Source: an uncultured Bacillus sp.
GTDB taxonomy: Bacteria; Bacillota; Bacilli; Bacillales; Cytobacillaceae
Direction: 5' to 3'
DNA length: 12,469 nt
Assembly (NCBI GenBank): GCA_937894355.1
Contig: CALCRD010000037.1
Coordinates: 1-12,469 of the forward strand
Below, piece by piece: positions 5,681 to 12,273 of the stretch. The notes beneath the pieces are model-generated. The model was not told the DNA's origin. It did no database searches and saw only the letters and a list, made by a program, of their open reading frames with translations. Position 1 is the stretch's first letter. Each line of letters begins with the position of its first letter. The position numbers and the translations under genes are program-made.

Positions 5681-7102
5681 TCACAAATTCTCTAAGTATT
5701 GTATTACCTTTTCTACCGCTTCCTCGGCTTGATCAATACAATCTGGGACACCGATTCCTGCATAAGAACTACCTGCTAAGAAAACCCCAGGAAGCTCTTC
5801 GGAAACACATTTTTTAACAGATTCCACTCGTTGTTTATGTCCAACAGTGTATTGTGGCATTGAATCCTTCCAGCGAGTTACCACGGACATTTCTGGTTTT
5901 TCGGAAATATCCATCGTCTTATTTAAATCATCTAAGACGATACTAGTAATCTCATCATCCGATAAATCAACGATGGTTTCATCACCTGGTCTACCAACAT
6001 AACAACGGAGCAGTACTTTACCTTTAGGTGCCGTATGAGGCCACTTTTTATGGGTCCAGGTACAGGCTGTTATGGTAAAATCGCTATTTCTTGATACAAC
6101 AAATCCTGTTCCATTAATATCCTTCTTTATAGCCTCTTCAGGAAATGCAAGAGCTACCGTGGCAACAGATGTAGCTGGAACATCTTTAAAAACCGAGAAA
6201 CATTCATAATTATTAAAAATTGTTGCCGCTGTAAGATGCGGAACAGCAACAATAATGCTATCTACGATCATTTTTTCCTTACTATTTAGCCCAATTTCAT
6301 AGCCGTCATCAACTTTTTTAACTGCTTCAACGCGATATCCTTTATAGACTGATTGTGGTTGCAGCTTATCTTCGATGGCTTCGACAAAAGATTGTAACCC
6401 TGATGTTAAAGTTACAAAAGCTCCCTTTCTCTCTTCAGAACTCATCGTATTATTTTGCTTTGCAGGCGGTGTCTTTTTCCTCATCCCTAAAATGAGACTA
6501 CGATGTTTTTGTTCAAGATGATAAAATTGCGGGAACGTTGACATTAAGCTTAATTGATCGATATTACCTGCATAAACTCCCATAAACAGAGGTTCAATCA
6601 GGTTCTCAACCACTTCATCTCCAAAGCGTCTTCTAAAGAATTTGCCAAGTGATTGGTCTTCTTTTGATTTTGAACGCGGTAGAATTAAATCTACTGCCGC
6701 TCTCATTTTTCCAGCCATCGAAAACAGTCTTGTTGTAATAAATGGAGTTAGTTCAGTTGGAATTCCCATGATTGATCCTCCAGGCATGGGAAATAACCGT
6801 TCATTTGCCAAAATAAATGACTCACCTGAAGAATTATTGACAAGTTTATCATCAATCCCAATTTTCTTTGCTAGACGTAATGCACTTTGTTTTCGCTCAA
6901 GCAAAGAGTCTGGACCTCTTTCTATTACATATCCATCCTTTACAACTGTTTGCATTTTTCCCCCAAGGCGATGGGATGCTTCTAATAGTATCACTTCAAA
7001 AGGGAGGTTATGTTCTTGCGCATGCTGTTGTAAGTAGTATGCCGTTGTGATTCCGGTAATTCCGCCCCCGATAATAACCACCTTTTGTTTTTTATCAAAC
7101 AT
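5681..7102 (-). CDS. hemY: coproporphyrinogen III oxidase (oxygen-dependent, FAD), HemY/CgoX
   Basis: The enzyme oxidises coproporphyrinogen III to coproporphyrin III with FAD and oxygen, the second step of the coproporphyrin-dependent haem branch used by Firmicutes. Older annotation calls it protoporphyrinogen oxidase. The product has 473 residues, about the family length. Residues 8-24 form the dinucleotide-binding strand and loop with GGGITG (12-17), and Glu41 ends the next strand (ILLEASHRLGGKM) in the usual ribose-contacting position. ERGPDSLL (61-68) is a family motif. The C-terminal GVFLAGSSYAGIGVPDCID closes the FAD site as in related flavin oxidases. No transmembrane segment is evident, consistent with a soluble CgoX. 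The ATG at 7102 has AAAGGCGGG eight bases upstream and follows the hemH stop by 24 bases, so it is co-transcribed as the last gene of the operon. Confidence 0.96.
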   Translation of the reverse strand: MFDKKQKVVIIGGGITGITTAYYLQQHAQEHNLPFEVILLEASHRLGGKMQTVVKDGYVIERGPDSLLERKQSALRLAKKIGIDDKLVNNSSGESFILANERLFPMPGGSIMGIPTELTPFITTRLFSMAGKMRAAVDLILPRSKSKEDQSLGKFFRRRFGDEVVENLIEPLFMGVYAGNIDQLSLMSTFPQFYHLEQKHRSLILGMRKKTPPAKQNNTMSSEERKGAFVTLTSGLQSFVEAIEDKLQPQSVYKGYRVEAVKKVDDGYEIGLNSKEKMIVDSIIVAVPHLTAATIFNNYECFSVFKDVPATSVATVALAFPEEAIKKDINGTGFVVSRNSDFTITACTWTHKKWPHTAPKGKVLLRCYVGRPGDETIVDLSDDEITSIVLDDLNKTMDISEKPEMSVVTRWKDSMPQYTVGHKQRVESVKKCVSEELPGVFLAGSSYAGIGVPDCIDQAEEAVEKVIQYLENL

Positions 7103-7126
7103 GGTAAACCCGCCTTTTTCTTTTAC

Positions 7127-8074
7127 TTATCCATTTTTAACTTTTTCAGCTAATTTGTTTAACACTACAGTTGCCATTGCATCAATAAATTCTGGTTTCG
7201 CGTTCGGCATTTCGGGGCGATAATAGTTCGCACCCACCGATTCAGTTACCACTTTACACTCATAATCATTATCGTAAAGCACTTCTAAGTGGTCTGAAAC
7301 AAAGCCAACTGGAGCATAAACAAACGCTTTATATCCTGATTTTTCATACAATTCACTAGTTAGATCTTGGACATCTGGACCAAGCCAAGGTTCTGGAGTC
7401 TTTCCAGCACTTTGCCAACCGATTGTATAATGTTGAATTCCGGCCTCTTTAGCAATCAAATCAGCTGTTTCCTGTAATTGTTGTGGATAGGGATCACCTA
7501 AATTCACAATTTTTTCAGGCAAACTATGTGCTGAGACGATTAACACAGCGCTTTCTTTTTCAGATTCAGCCATTTGCAAAAATATTTCACGAACTTTGGT
7601 TGCCCAATAGCCAATAAATTTTGGTTCATCATACCAGCTATCCACAGATATGATACTCGGACCGCCCAGTTTTTCTGATTCTTCTTTTGCCCTACCGTTA
7701 TAGGATTTTACACTAAAGGTCGAAAAATGCGGAGCAAGAACGATACTAATTGCTTCGGTAATTCCATCTTCATGCATTCCCTTAACCGCATCTTCGATAA
7801 ACGGGGCTATATGTTTGAGCCCTAAGTACATTTTAAATTCAATTTCATCTTGGATGGCGTTCAAATGCTGTTCAAGCTGTTGGGCCTGCTCCAATGTAAT
7901 CCGTCCTAAAGGTGAAATTCCTCCAATGGCTTCATATCTCCCTCGTAACTCTTCTAGCATTTCTTGAGAGGGCTTTCGGCCACGTCTTATATGTGTATAG
8001 TAACTTTCTAGGTCTTCCTCATTTCGTGGTGTTCCATAAGCCATTACTAGGAGACCCATTTTCTTTTTTGTCAT
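7127..8074 (-). CDS. hemH: coproporphyrin III ferrochelatase, HemH/CpfC
   Basis: The enzyme inserts ferrous iron into coproporphyrin III to give coproheme, as a soluble monomer in the cytoplasm. The product has 315 residues, close to B. subtilis HemH (310). Residues known to matter in the B. subtilis enzyme fall at the same numbers: Tyr13 (MAYGTP), Lys87 and His88 (LGLKHI), His183 (SAHSLPEK) and Glu264 (SDHLEVLYD). The last two are the metal-site residues. The N-terminal YYTHIRRGRKPS and the GGISPLG loop are also typical. The ATG at 8074 follows AGGTGGAG by four bases. It lies 184 bases after hemE, an unusually wide gap that holds a long hairpin (8164-8234), and 24 bases before hemY. I see no convincing promoter of its own, so transcription probably comes from hemE. 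Confidence 0.97.
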   Translation of the reverse strand: MTKKKMGLLVMAYGTPRNEEDLESYYTHIRRGRKPSQEMLEELRGRYEAIGGISPLGRITLEQAQQLEQHLNAIQDEIEFKMYLGLKHIAPFIEDAVKGMHEDGITEAISIVLAPHFSTFSVKSYNGRAKEESEKLGGPSIISVDSWYDEPKFIGYWATKVREIFLQMAESEKESAVLIVSAHSLPEKIVNLGDPYPQQLQETADLIAKEAGIQHYTIGWQSAGKTPEPWLGPDVQDLTSELYEKSGYKAFVYAPVGFVSDHLEVLYDNDYECKVVTESVGANYYRPEMPNAKPEFIDAMATVVLNKLAEKVKNG

Positions 8075-8163
8075 TTTTCTCCACCTATTCTACTTGATTA
8101 TCTACTATTGTATTTTCCCAAAATAAATTGGATTTTTCCAATAATAAACTTCAATGAAAAGAT

Positions 8164-8234
8164 AAGCCCCGAAAAGAGGCTAATGATTACTCGTTATTTG
8201 AGTAAATCGATTAGGTCTTAGGGGGCTTTTTTTT
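8164..8234. terminator. long terminator-like hairpin between hemE and hemH, U-run on the plus strand
   Basis: AAGCCCC (8164-8170) pairs with GGGGCTT (8222-8228), and the inner sequence continues pairing with small bulges, including CTAAT/ATTAG and TTACTC/GAGTAA, to a short loop. Eight T follow on the plus strand (8227-8234). On the minus strand, where hemE and hemH are read, the stem is followed only by ATCTTTTC, so read-through into hemH is likely. It may be a leaky hemE terminator, a processing or stability hairpin, or a terminator of antisense RNA. Confidence 0.6.
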
Positions 8235-8258
8235 ATATTTACAGTAATTATCGGATTA

Positions 8259-9305
8259 TTATCCTCTTAATTTCTCTGCAGAGTACTCATGAACAAAAGT
8301 AGTAAGTCGTTTAAGAGTATCAGGGTTTACTGCCGGGAATACTCCGTGTCCAAGGTTAAAAATATGGCTTGGATGTGCAAGTCCTTGATCTAAAATGGCT
8401 TTAGCTTTCTCCTCAATTACTTCCCAAGGAGCTAACAGAAGTGCTGGATCTAAGTTCCCTTGTACTGTTTTGGTAATACCCATTGCTCTAGCTTGCTCGA
8501 TTGGTAAACGCCAATCTAAACCAACCACATCAAGTGGTAAGTCGTTCCACTCCATCGCTAAATGGCTAGCACCCACACCAAACATGATCAATGGAACGTT
8601 TTCTTCTCGCAGGCTAGCGAAAATCCGATTCATAACTGGTTTAATGAAATAGCGATAATCCTCAACATTTAATGCGCCAACCCAAGAATCAAAAATTTGG
8701 ACTGCTTTCGCTCCAGCTTTTACTTGAGATTTCACATAAGTAATCGTCATATCGCCAAGTTTGTCCATTAACGCGAACCAAGCTTTTGGTTCTGCATGCA
8801 TGAATGACTTTGTTTTCGTATAGTTCTTTGAAGGACCACCTTCAATCATATAACTTGCAAGCGTAAATGGTGCTCCAGCAAATCCAATCAAAGGAACAGA
8901 TAATTGTTCTTGAGTTAAAAGCTTAATTGTTTCAATAACATATGGAACGTCTTCTTCAGGATGGATTTCCCCAAGCTTCTCAACATCCGCTAGTGATGAA
9001 ATCGGATTTGTAATAACCGGACCAATTCCTGACTTAATATCTACATCTACTCCGATTGATGGAAGTGGAGACATAATATCTTTATATAAAATCGCCGCAT
9101 CACAATTATAGGATTCAACTGGCAATCTTGTTACATAAGCACAAAGCTCTGGTTGGTGAGTGATTTCAAATAATGAATATTTTTCCTTAATTTTTCTGTA
9201 TTCTGGCTGTGAACGTCCTGCTTGGCGCATATACCAAACTGGAGTGTAATCTGTCTTTTCACCTCGGGCTGCTTTTAAAAATGTGTCGTTGATTGCTCTT
9301 GTCAT
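8259..9305 (-). CDS. hemE: uroporphyrinogen decarboxylase
   Basis: The enzyme removes four carboxyl groups from the acetate side chains of uroporphyrinogen III to give coproporphyrinogen III in the cytoplasm; it needs no cofactor. The product has 348 residues, normal for the family. PVWYMRQAGRSQPEYR (22-37) is the N-terminal signature with Arg27 and Arg31 contacting substrate carboxylates. Asp76 in YKDIMSPLPS is the conserved catalytic Asp. GFAGAPFTLASYMIEGG is the second signature, and GHGVFP near the C-terminus holds the conserved His. I chose the ATG at 9305 because AAAGGTGG lies ten bases before it; an in-frame TTG at 9326 sits upstream of that site. It heads hemE-hemH-hemY and is divergent from hmoB, with which it shares a 522-base regulatory region. 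Confidence 0.97.
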   Translation of the reverse strand: MTRAINDTFLKAARGEKTDYTPVWYMRQAGRSQPEYRKIKEKYSLFEITHQPELCAYVTRLPVESYNCDAAILYKDIMSPLPSIGVDVDIKSGIGPVITNPISSLADVEKLGEIHPEEDVPYVIETIKLLTQEQLSVPLIGFAGAPFTLASYMIEGGPSKNYTKTKSFMHAEPKAWFALMDKLGDMTITYVKSQVKAGAKAVQIFDSWVGALNVEDYRYFIKPVMNRIFASLREENVPLIMFGVGASHLAMEWNDLPLDVVGLDWRLPIEQARAMGITKTVQGNLDPALLLAPWEVIEEKAKAILDQGLAHPSHIFNLGHGVFPAVNPDTLKRLTTFVHEYSAEKLRG

Positions 9306-9385
9306 TAAAATATTTCCACCTTTCAAAACTGTTTAATTCTCATTGTAATATATATCATCAAAAAGCAAAAACTTATTGGAGAAAA

Positions 9386-9403
9386 CAATGCACACCATGC
9401 ACA
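9386..9403. repeat. 9-bp tandem direct repeat in the hemE leader
   Basis: CAATGCACA is followed directly by CCATGCACA; only the second base differs. It lies about 25-42 bases downstream of the predicted hemE start site. It could bind a regulator, but no known operator is recognised. Confidence 0.5.
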
Positions 9404-9434
9404 TACTTTATCAAATATAGCGTTTTCTTTTGTG

Positions 9435-9463
9435 GTTGTATAGCTTACCTATTCAAATGTCAA
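9435..9463 (-). promoter_or_regulatory. candidate hemE promoter
   Basis: On the minus strand, a perfect TTGACA (9458-9463) is 17 bases from TACAAC (9435-9440), a weak -10 box. The leader to the hemE ATG would be about 122 bases. Confidence 0.42.
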
Positions 9464-9467
9464 TAAA

Positions 9468-9496
9468 TTGACGATTTTTAGTAATTTTTTTAAAAT
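9468..9496 (+). promoter_or_regulatory. candidate hmoB promoter (distal)
   Basis: TTGACG (9468-9473) and TAAAAT (9491-9496) are 17 bases apart, each one base from consensus. The leader to hmoB would be about 325 bases, so a nearer promoter may also be used. Confidence 0.5.
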
Positions 9497-9631
9497 TGCT
9501 GGATTATTTAGGATTACTATGGTTTACATTATTCTAAAGGTAAAAAGCCAATATTAGTAGGTTAATCAATTTTTCTGATTTTTTACAGATAATTTTGACT
9601 TTTTCTCAATTCCTTTTACTTTTTATTGTTT

Positions 9632-9653
9632 AAGTTGTTCCTAGAAACAACTT
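9632..9653. repeat. 8-bp perfect inverted repeat in the hmoB leader
   Basis: AAGTTGTT (9632-9639) and AACAACTT (9646-9653) flank the six-base centre CCTAGA. On the plus strand only TTTAT follows, so it is a poor terminator. The dyad resembles a dimeric repressor site or a leader hairpin. Confidence 0.45.
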
Positions 9654-9827
9654 TTATGCAATTAACAAAGAAATACTCTTTAATAAGGATTGAATTTTTT
9701 GCAAACTGACATAAATTTTTCCAGAAAACAAACCGATAATAATCAAGGAAGGATATTAAGCGGTTGTTGGGGAAAGAAGTATATAGTCTAATTGTTTTTG
9801 AAAAAAAAGCTGAAAGAGGTGGAGAGC

Positions 9828-10370
9828 ATGAATGTATTTATGACAAATGGAACATTTGAATATTTGAAAAAAATAAAAAAGGCCTATGCCAACGAGAACA
9901 TGATTCTTTTAGGAGATCTCGACAACACATTACTTCTTCATGAAACAAGCGGTGAAACTGTTTTTAAACAACCACGTAGCTTTGAAGTTGTTGATTCAAG
10001 AGGGACAATAGAAAATGCCCAGTTTTTTGTAATGAATCATATTCCAGTTACAGATGAAGGACGACCATTGTTTGAGCACCGTTTTAAAAATCGCGATGGC
10101 TTAATTGACAAACAACCAGGATTTGCCGGAATTCGCGTCCTTCGCCCGCTTTCAAATAACATCTATTGTGTACTAACCCTTTGGGAAAATGAAGCAGCTT
10201 TTAATGGTTGGAAACAATCTAGTGCATTTGAAAAATCACACAAAAAGTCTGCGCCTGGTGAGGATGGTACTGCTGGTCAGCATCAAAAGATATTCTCTGG
10301 GCCGTCGTATACCACAAAATATTCAATTAACAACGAAGACCCTAATCTAAAAGAGGATGATTGGAACTAA
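9828..10370 (+). CDS. hmoB: haem-degrading monooxygenase HmoB
   Basis: HmoB opens the haem ring with oxygen and releases iron, in the cytoplasm; it is related to IsdG and built on the antibiotic biosynthesis monooxygenase fold. The product has 180 residues. An N-terminal domain (1-65, with GDLDNTLLLHETSGETVF) precedes the ABM-like catalytic domain (66-160, with EGRPLFEHRFKNRDG and PGFAGIRVLRPL). Asn70, Trp128 and His138 occupy the IsdG-type triad positions; as I recall, His138 is the haem ligand in B. subtilis HmoB. The acidic tail NNEDPNLKEDDWN extends beyond the 166-residue B. subtilis protein. The ATG at 9828 has AGAGGTGG upstream and gives the family start; an upstream extension to 9792 is mostly lysine-rich leader and is rejected. 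The gene is divergent from hemE, which pairs haem turnover with synthesis. Confidence 0.95.
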   Translation: MNVFMTNGTFEYLKKIKKAYANENMILLGDLDNTLLLHETSGETVFKQPRSFEVVDSRGTIENAQFFVMNHIPVTDEGRPLFEHRFKNRDGLIDKQPGFAGIRVLRPLSNNIYCVLTLWENEAAFNGWKQSSAFEKSHKKSAPGEDGTAGQHQKIFSGPSYTTKYSINNEDPNLKEDDWN

Positions 10371-10421
10371 ACTATTTTGGGGTAAACCAATAATTTTTGA
10401 ATTTACGCATATCCCAGCTCA

Positions 10422-10502
10422 CTTCTCCTTTCTCTAGAACATATTCTGTATTACATCTGGAATCTTACAAAAAAAACCTTCTTGAGATGTAGAAAGGAGA
10501 AG
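10422..10502 (+). promoter_or_regulatory. predicted hairpin hiding the yhfA ribosome binding site
   Basis: A perfect 12-bp inverted repeat, CTTCTCCTTTCT (10422-10433) and AGAAAGGAGAAG (10491-10502), includes the whole Shine-Dalgarno AAAGGAG (10493-10499). The stem extends inward through ACATCT (10453-10458) and AGATGT (10485-10490). The 19-base bulge on the left arm can itself form AGAA/TTCT (10436-10447). The left arm mimics the 3' tail of 16S rRNA. This suggests control of translation start; nothing shows what would open it. Confidence 0.5.
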
Positions 10503-10506
10503 ATAT

Positions 10507-11910
10507 ATGGGCGTTGAACTAACAGCGCTTCATTTGATATACATTACCTTTATCGCTTTAATTATTGGCTTTATGGTAATGAGAAGGGATACTACTATTG
10601 TGTGTATCGCTGGGATTTTCTTACTTGCGATTTCCGCTACCGGTGGCTCCATCAGTTCATCTGTCAGTAGTATTTTTAACAGTTTTATATTTGCTATTAA
10701 CGAATTGCTTTCAACCATCCTCGTTATTTCTATTATTGTTGCCATGAGTAATTTATTAGCCAAAACTGGTATTAACGATGTCATGATTTCACCATTTACC
10801 AAGCTTATCAAAACTCCTGCGCTTGCCTATTGGACAATTGGAATATTAATGATGTTCATTTCCTGGTTCTTTTGGCCTTCTCCAGCGGTCGCTCTTTTAG
10901 GTGCGGTGCTATTGCCAGTGGCAATTAGGGTTGGTTTACCTGCAATAGGTGTAGCGATGGCGATGAACTTATTTGGACATGGTATTGCACTATCTGGAGA
11001 TTATATCATTCAAGCTGCACCAAAACTTACTGCTGATGCTGCAGGGCTTCCTATTGGTGAAGTTATTGAAGCAAGTATTCCACTAGTCCTTGTGATGGGG
11101 ATCGTTACTACTTTAGCAGCTTTTTACTTTTTGAAAAAAGATATGAAATCTGGAAAATTACCCAAACCCGCTCCTGAACAAGTAACCCCCTCAATCGAAT
11201 TAGAAACCAAAACTAATCATTTATTATCTTTGAACCAAAAACGTTTTTTTGCCCTATTTATTCCAGTATTGTTTGCCTTAGATGTCGTAGTAATGTTTTT
11301 GCTGGATTTACAAGGTGGAGATGCAACCGCACTAATTGGTGGAACAGCCGTATTTATTTTGTTGATCATTACCATTATTAGCTATAAGGGCAAAGGTCTT
11401 GAAAAGACGACGAGTTACTTAATTCAAGGATTTCAGTTTGGCTTTAAAGTGTTCGGACCAGTTATTCCAATTGCCGCCTTCTTTTATCTCGGTGATTCTG
11501 GATTCACAACCATAATGGGTGACGTGCTTCCGAAAAACTCCCAGGGAATCGTTAATGATCTTGGTTTAGCCTTGGCGAATGTGGTTCCGTTAAGTAAACA
11601 GGTTGGAGCTGTTACACTTACCGTTGTTGGAGCCATTACCGGACTCGATGGTTCGGGATTCTCAGGAATCTCCTTGGCTGGTTCAATTGCTAATCTTTTT
11701 GCTACAGCCTTAGGAGCTGGGGCAGCAACTCTTACCGCCTTAGGACAAATTGCGGCTATTTGGGTAGGAGGCGGGACACTTGTTCCATGGGCGTTAATTC
11801 CAGCTGCTGCCATTTGTAATGTTGATCCCTTCGAACTAGCTCGACGTAATCTAAAACCGGTCGGTATCGGACTAATCGTAACGACTATCGTTGCTATGTT
11901 TTTAATTTAA
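10507..11910 (+). CDS. yhfA: polytopic membrane transporter, YhfA-like
   Basis: A 467-residue integral membrane protein with about 11-12 predicted membrane segments: roughly 8-25, 30-46, 57-82, 104-123, 125-142, 145-165, 187-209, 247-266, 274-292, 311-328, 365-405 (two) and 446-467. A hydrophilic loop (210-246) divides the protein in two, and the second half has a glycine-rich GLDGSGFSG (379-387) and a re-entrant-like GAGAATLTALGQIAAIWVGG. This layout suits the ion transporter superfamily of secondary carriers. From memory it resembles the uncharacterised B. subtilis YhfA, which lies in the same chromosomal neighbourhood. The ATG at 10507 has AAAGGAG seven bases upstream, within the predicted hairpin at 10422-10502. 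The substrate is unknown; an organic anion is a guess. The membrane transporter call is firm, while the symbol is less so. Confidence 0.82.
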   Translation: MGVELTALHLIYITFIALIIGFMVMRRDTTIVCIAGIFLLAISATGGSISSSVSSIFNSFIFAINELLSTILVISIIVAMSNLLAKTGINDVMISPFTKLIKTPALAYWTIGILMMFISWFFWPSPAVALLGAVLLPVAIRVGLPAIGVAMAMNLFGHGIALSGDYIIQAAPKLTADAAGLPIGEVIEASIPLVLVMGIVTTLAAFYFLKKDMKSGKLPKPAPEQVTPSIELETKTNHLLSLNQKRFFALFIPVLFALDVVVMFLLDLQGGDATALIGGTAVFILLIITIISYKGKGLEKTTSYLIQGFQFGFKVFGPVIPIAAFFYLGDSGFTTIMGDVLPKNSQGIVNDLGLALANVVPLSKQVGAVTLTVVGAITGLDGSGFSGISLAGSIANLFATALGAGAATLTALGQIAAIWVGGGTLVPWALIPAAAICNVDPFELARRNLKPVGIGLIVTTIVAMFLI

Positions 11911-12010
11911 TTAAGCCAATTTTTAGCGAAGTGAAGCTAAGTATACAAACCAAAGCGTTACTGTGCTATATTTTATTTTTCTGATTTTTCGCAAAATTAT
12001 CAATTAGCAG

Positions 12011-12039
12011 TTGACAAAAAACTTGATAGGATTTAATAT
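12011..12039 (+). promoter_or_regulatory. promoter of the TauD-type gene leader
   Basis: A perfect TTGACA (12011-12016) is 17 bases from TAATAT (12034-12039). Transcription would start near 12046, immediately before the palindrome CCTATAGG. The flank AACCTATAGGAATTAT looks, from memory, somewhat like CymR sulfur-control sites; this is unproven. Confidence 0.55.
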
Positions 12040-12102
12040 AACACTAAACCTATAGGAATTATCCACTTACCCCTAATTAAAGGTAATGCCGACCAGTCAA
12101 CT

Positions 12103-12134
12103 GGAGGCCAGAGCTTATGCTCTGGCCTCCTTTT
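12103..12134 (+). terminator. strong hairpin terminator, possibly an attenuator of the TauD-type gene
   Basis: GGAGGCCAGAGC (12103-12114) pairs perfectly with GCTCTGGCCTCC (12119-12130) around TTAT, followed by TTTT. It can end yhfA transcripts, and it also lies about 60 bases after the start of the leader RNA. A weaker hairpin, GCC-CCAG/CTGG-GGC (12088-12108), overlaps its left arm. Confidence 0.85.
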
Positions 12135-12273
12135 GCTTATCCCAACCTATTCGGTAAAAAAAGAAAGGTGATGATGATCAACTAGTATTCTCAATATTGT
12201 ATTTAGATTAAATTCAATTCTCGAATGTACTTTTCTTCAAAAAACATAGTTAAAAAAATGAGGAGGTAGTAAT

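Larger units (their letters stand above)
9306..9827. other. divergent hemE/hmoB regulatory region
   Basis: No gene is visible in these 522 AT-rich bases. They hold predicted back-to-back promoters (minus 9435-9463, plus 9468-9496), a 9-bp tandem direct repeat in the hemE leader (9386-9403) and an 8-bp inverted repeat in the hmoB leader (9632-9653). A further plus-strand promoter candidate, nearer hmoB, is TTGAAT (9690-9695) and TAAATT (9712-9717), 16 bases apart. I saw no clear Fur-box palindrome and no riboswitch I recognise. Confidence 0.5.
11911..12273 (+). other. leader region before the TauD-type gene
   Basis: No gene is visible in these 363 bases. They hold a promoter (12011-12039), a CCTATAGG palindrome at its start site (12049-12056), a strong terminator (12103-12134), and then about 125 AT-rich bases in which I see no second clear promoter. 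A TTAGC/GCTAA dyad just after yhfA (11924-11941) lacks a U-run. Confidence 0.5.

Noticed and set aside
6642..7037. Plus-strand ORF of 131 codons within hemY
   Set aside because: It is antisense to a well-conserved flavoprotein, with no ribosome binding site.
8127..8142. ATTGGA-TTTT-TCCAAT dyad upstream of hemH
   Set aside because: Perfect but short and in AT-rich sequence, with no promoter or U-run in a useful position; not enough to call an operator or terminator.
9781..9875. Possible upstream ORF starting at a TTG near 9763 and overlapping the hmoB start
   Set aside because: The start codon and spacing are poor and the product is low-complexity; nothing distinguishes it from chance.
11484..11813. 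Minus-strand ORF of 109 codons rich in Ala and Pro
   Set aside because: It is the antisense of the Gly/Ala-rich part of the transporter gene; its composition follows from that.
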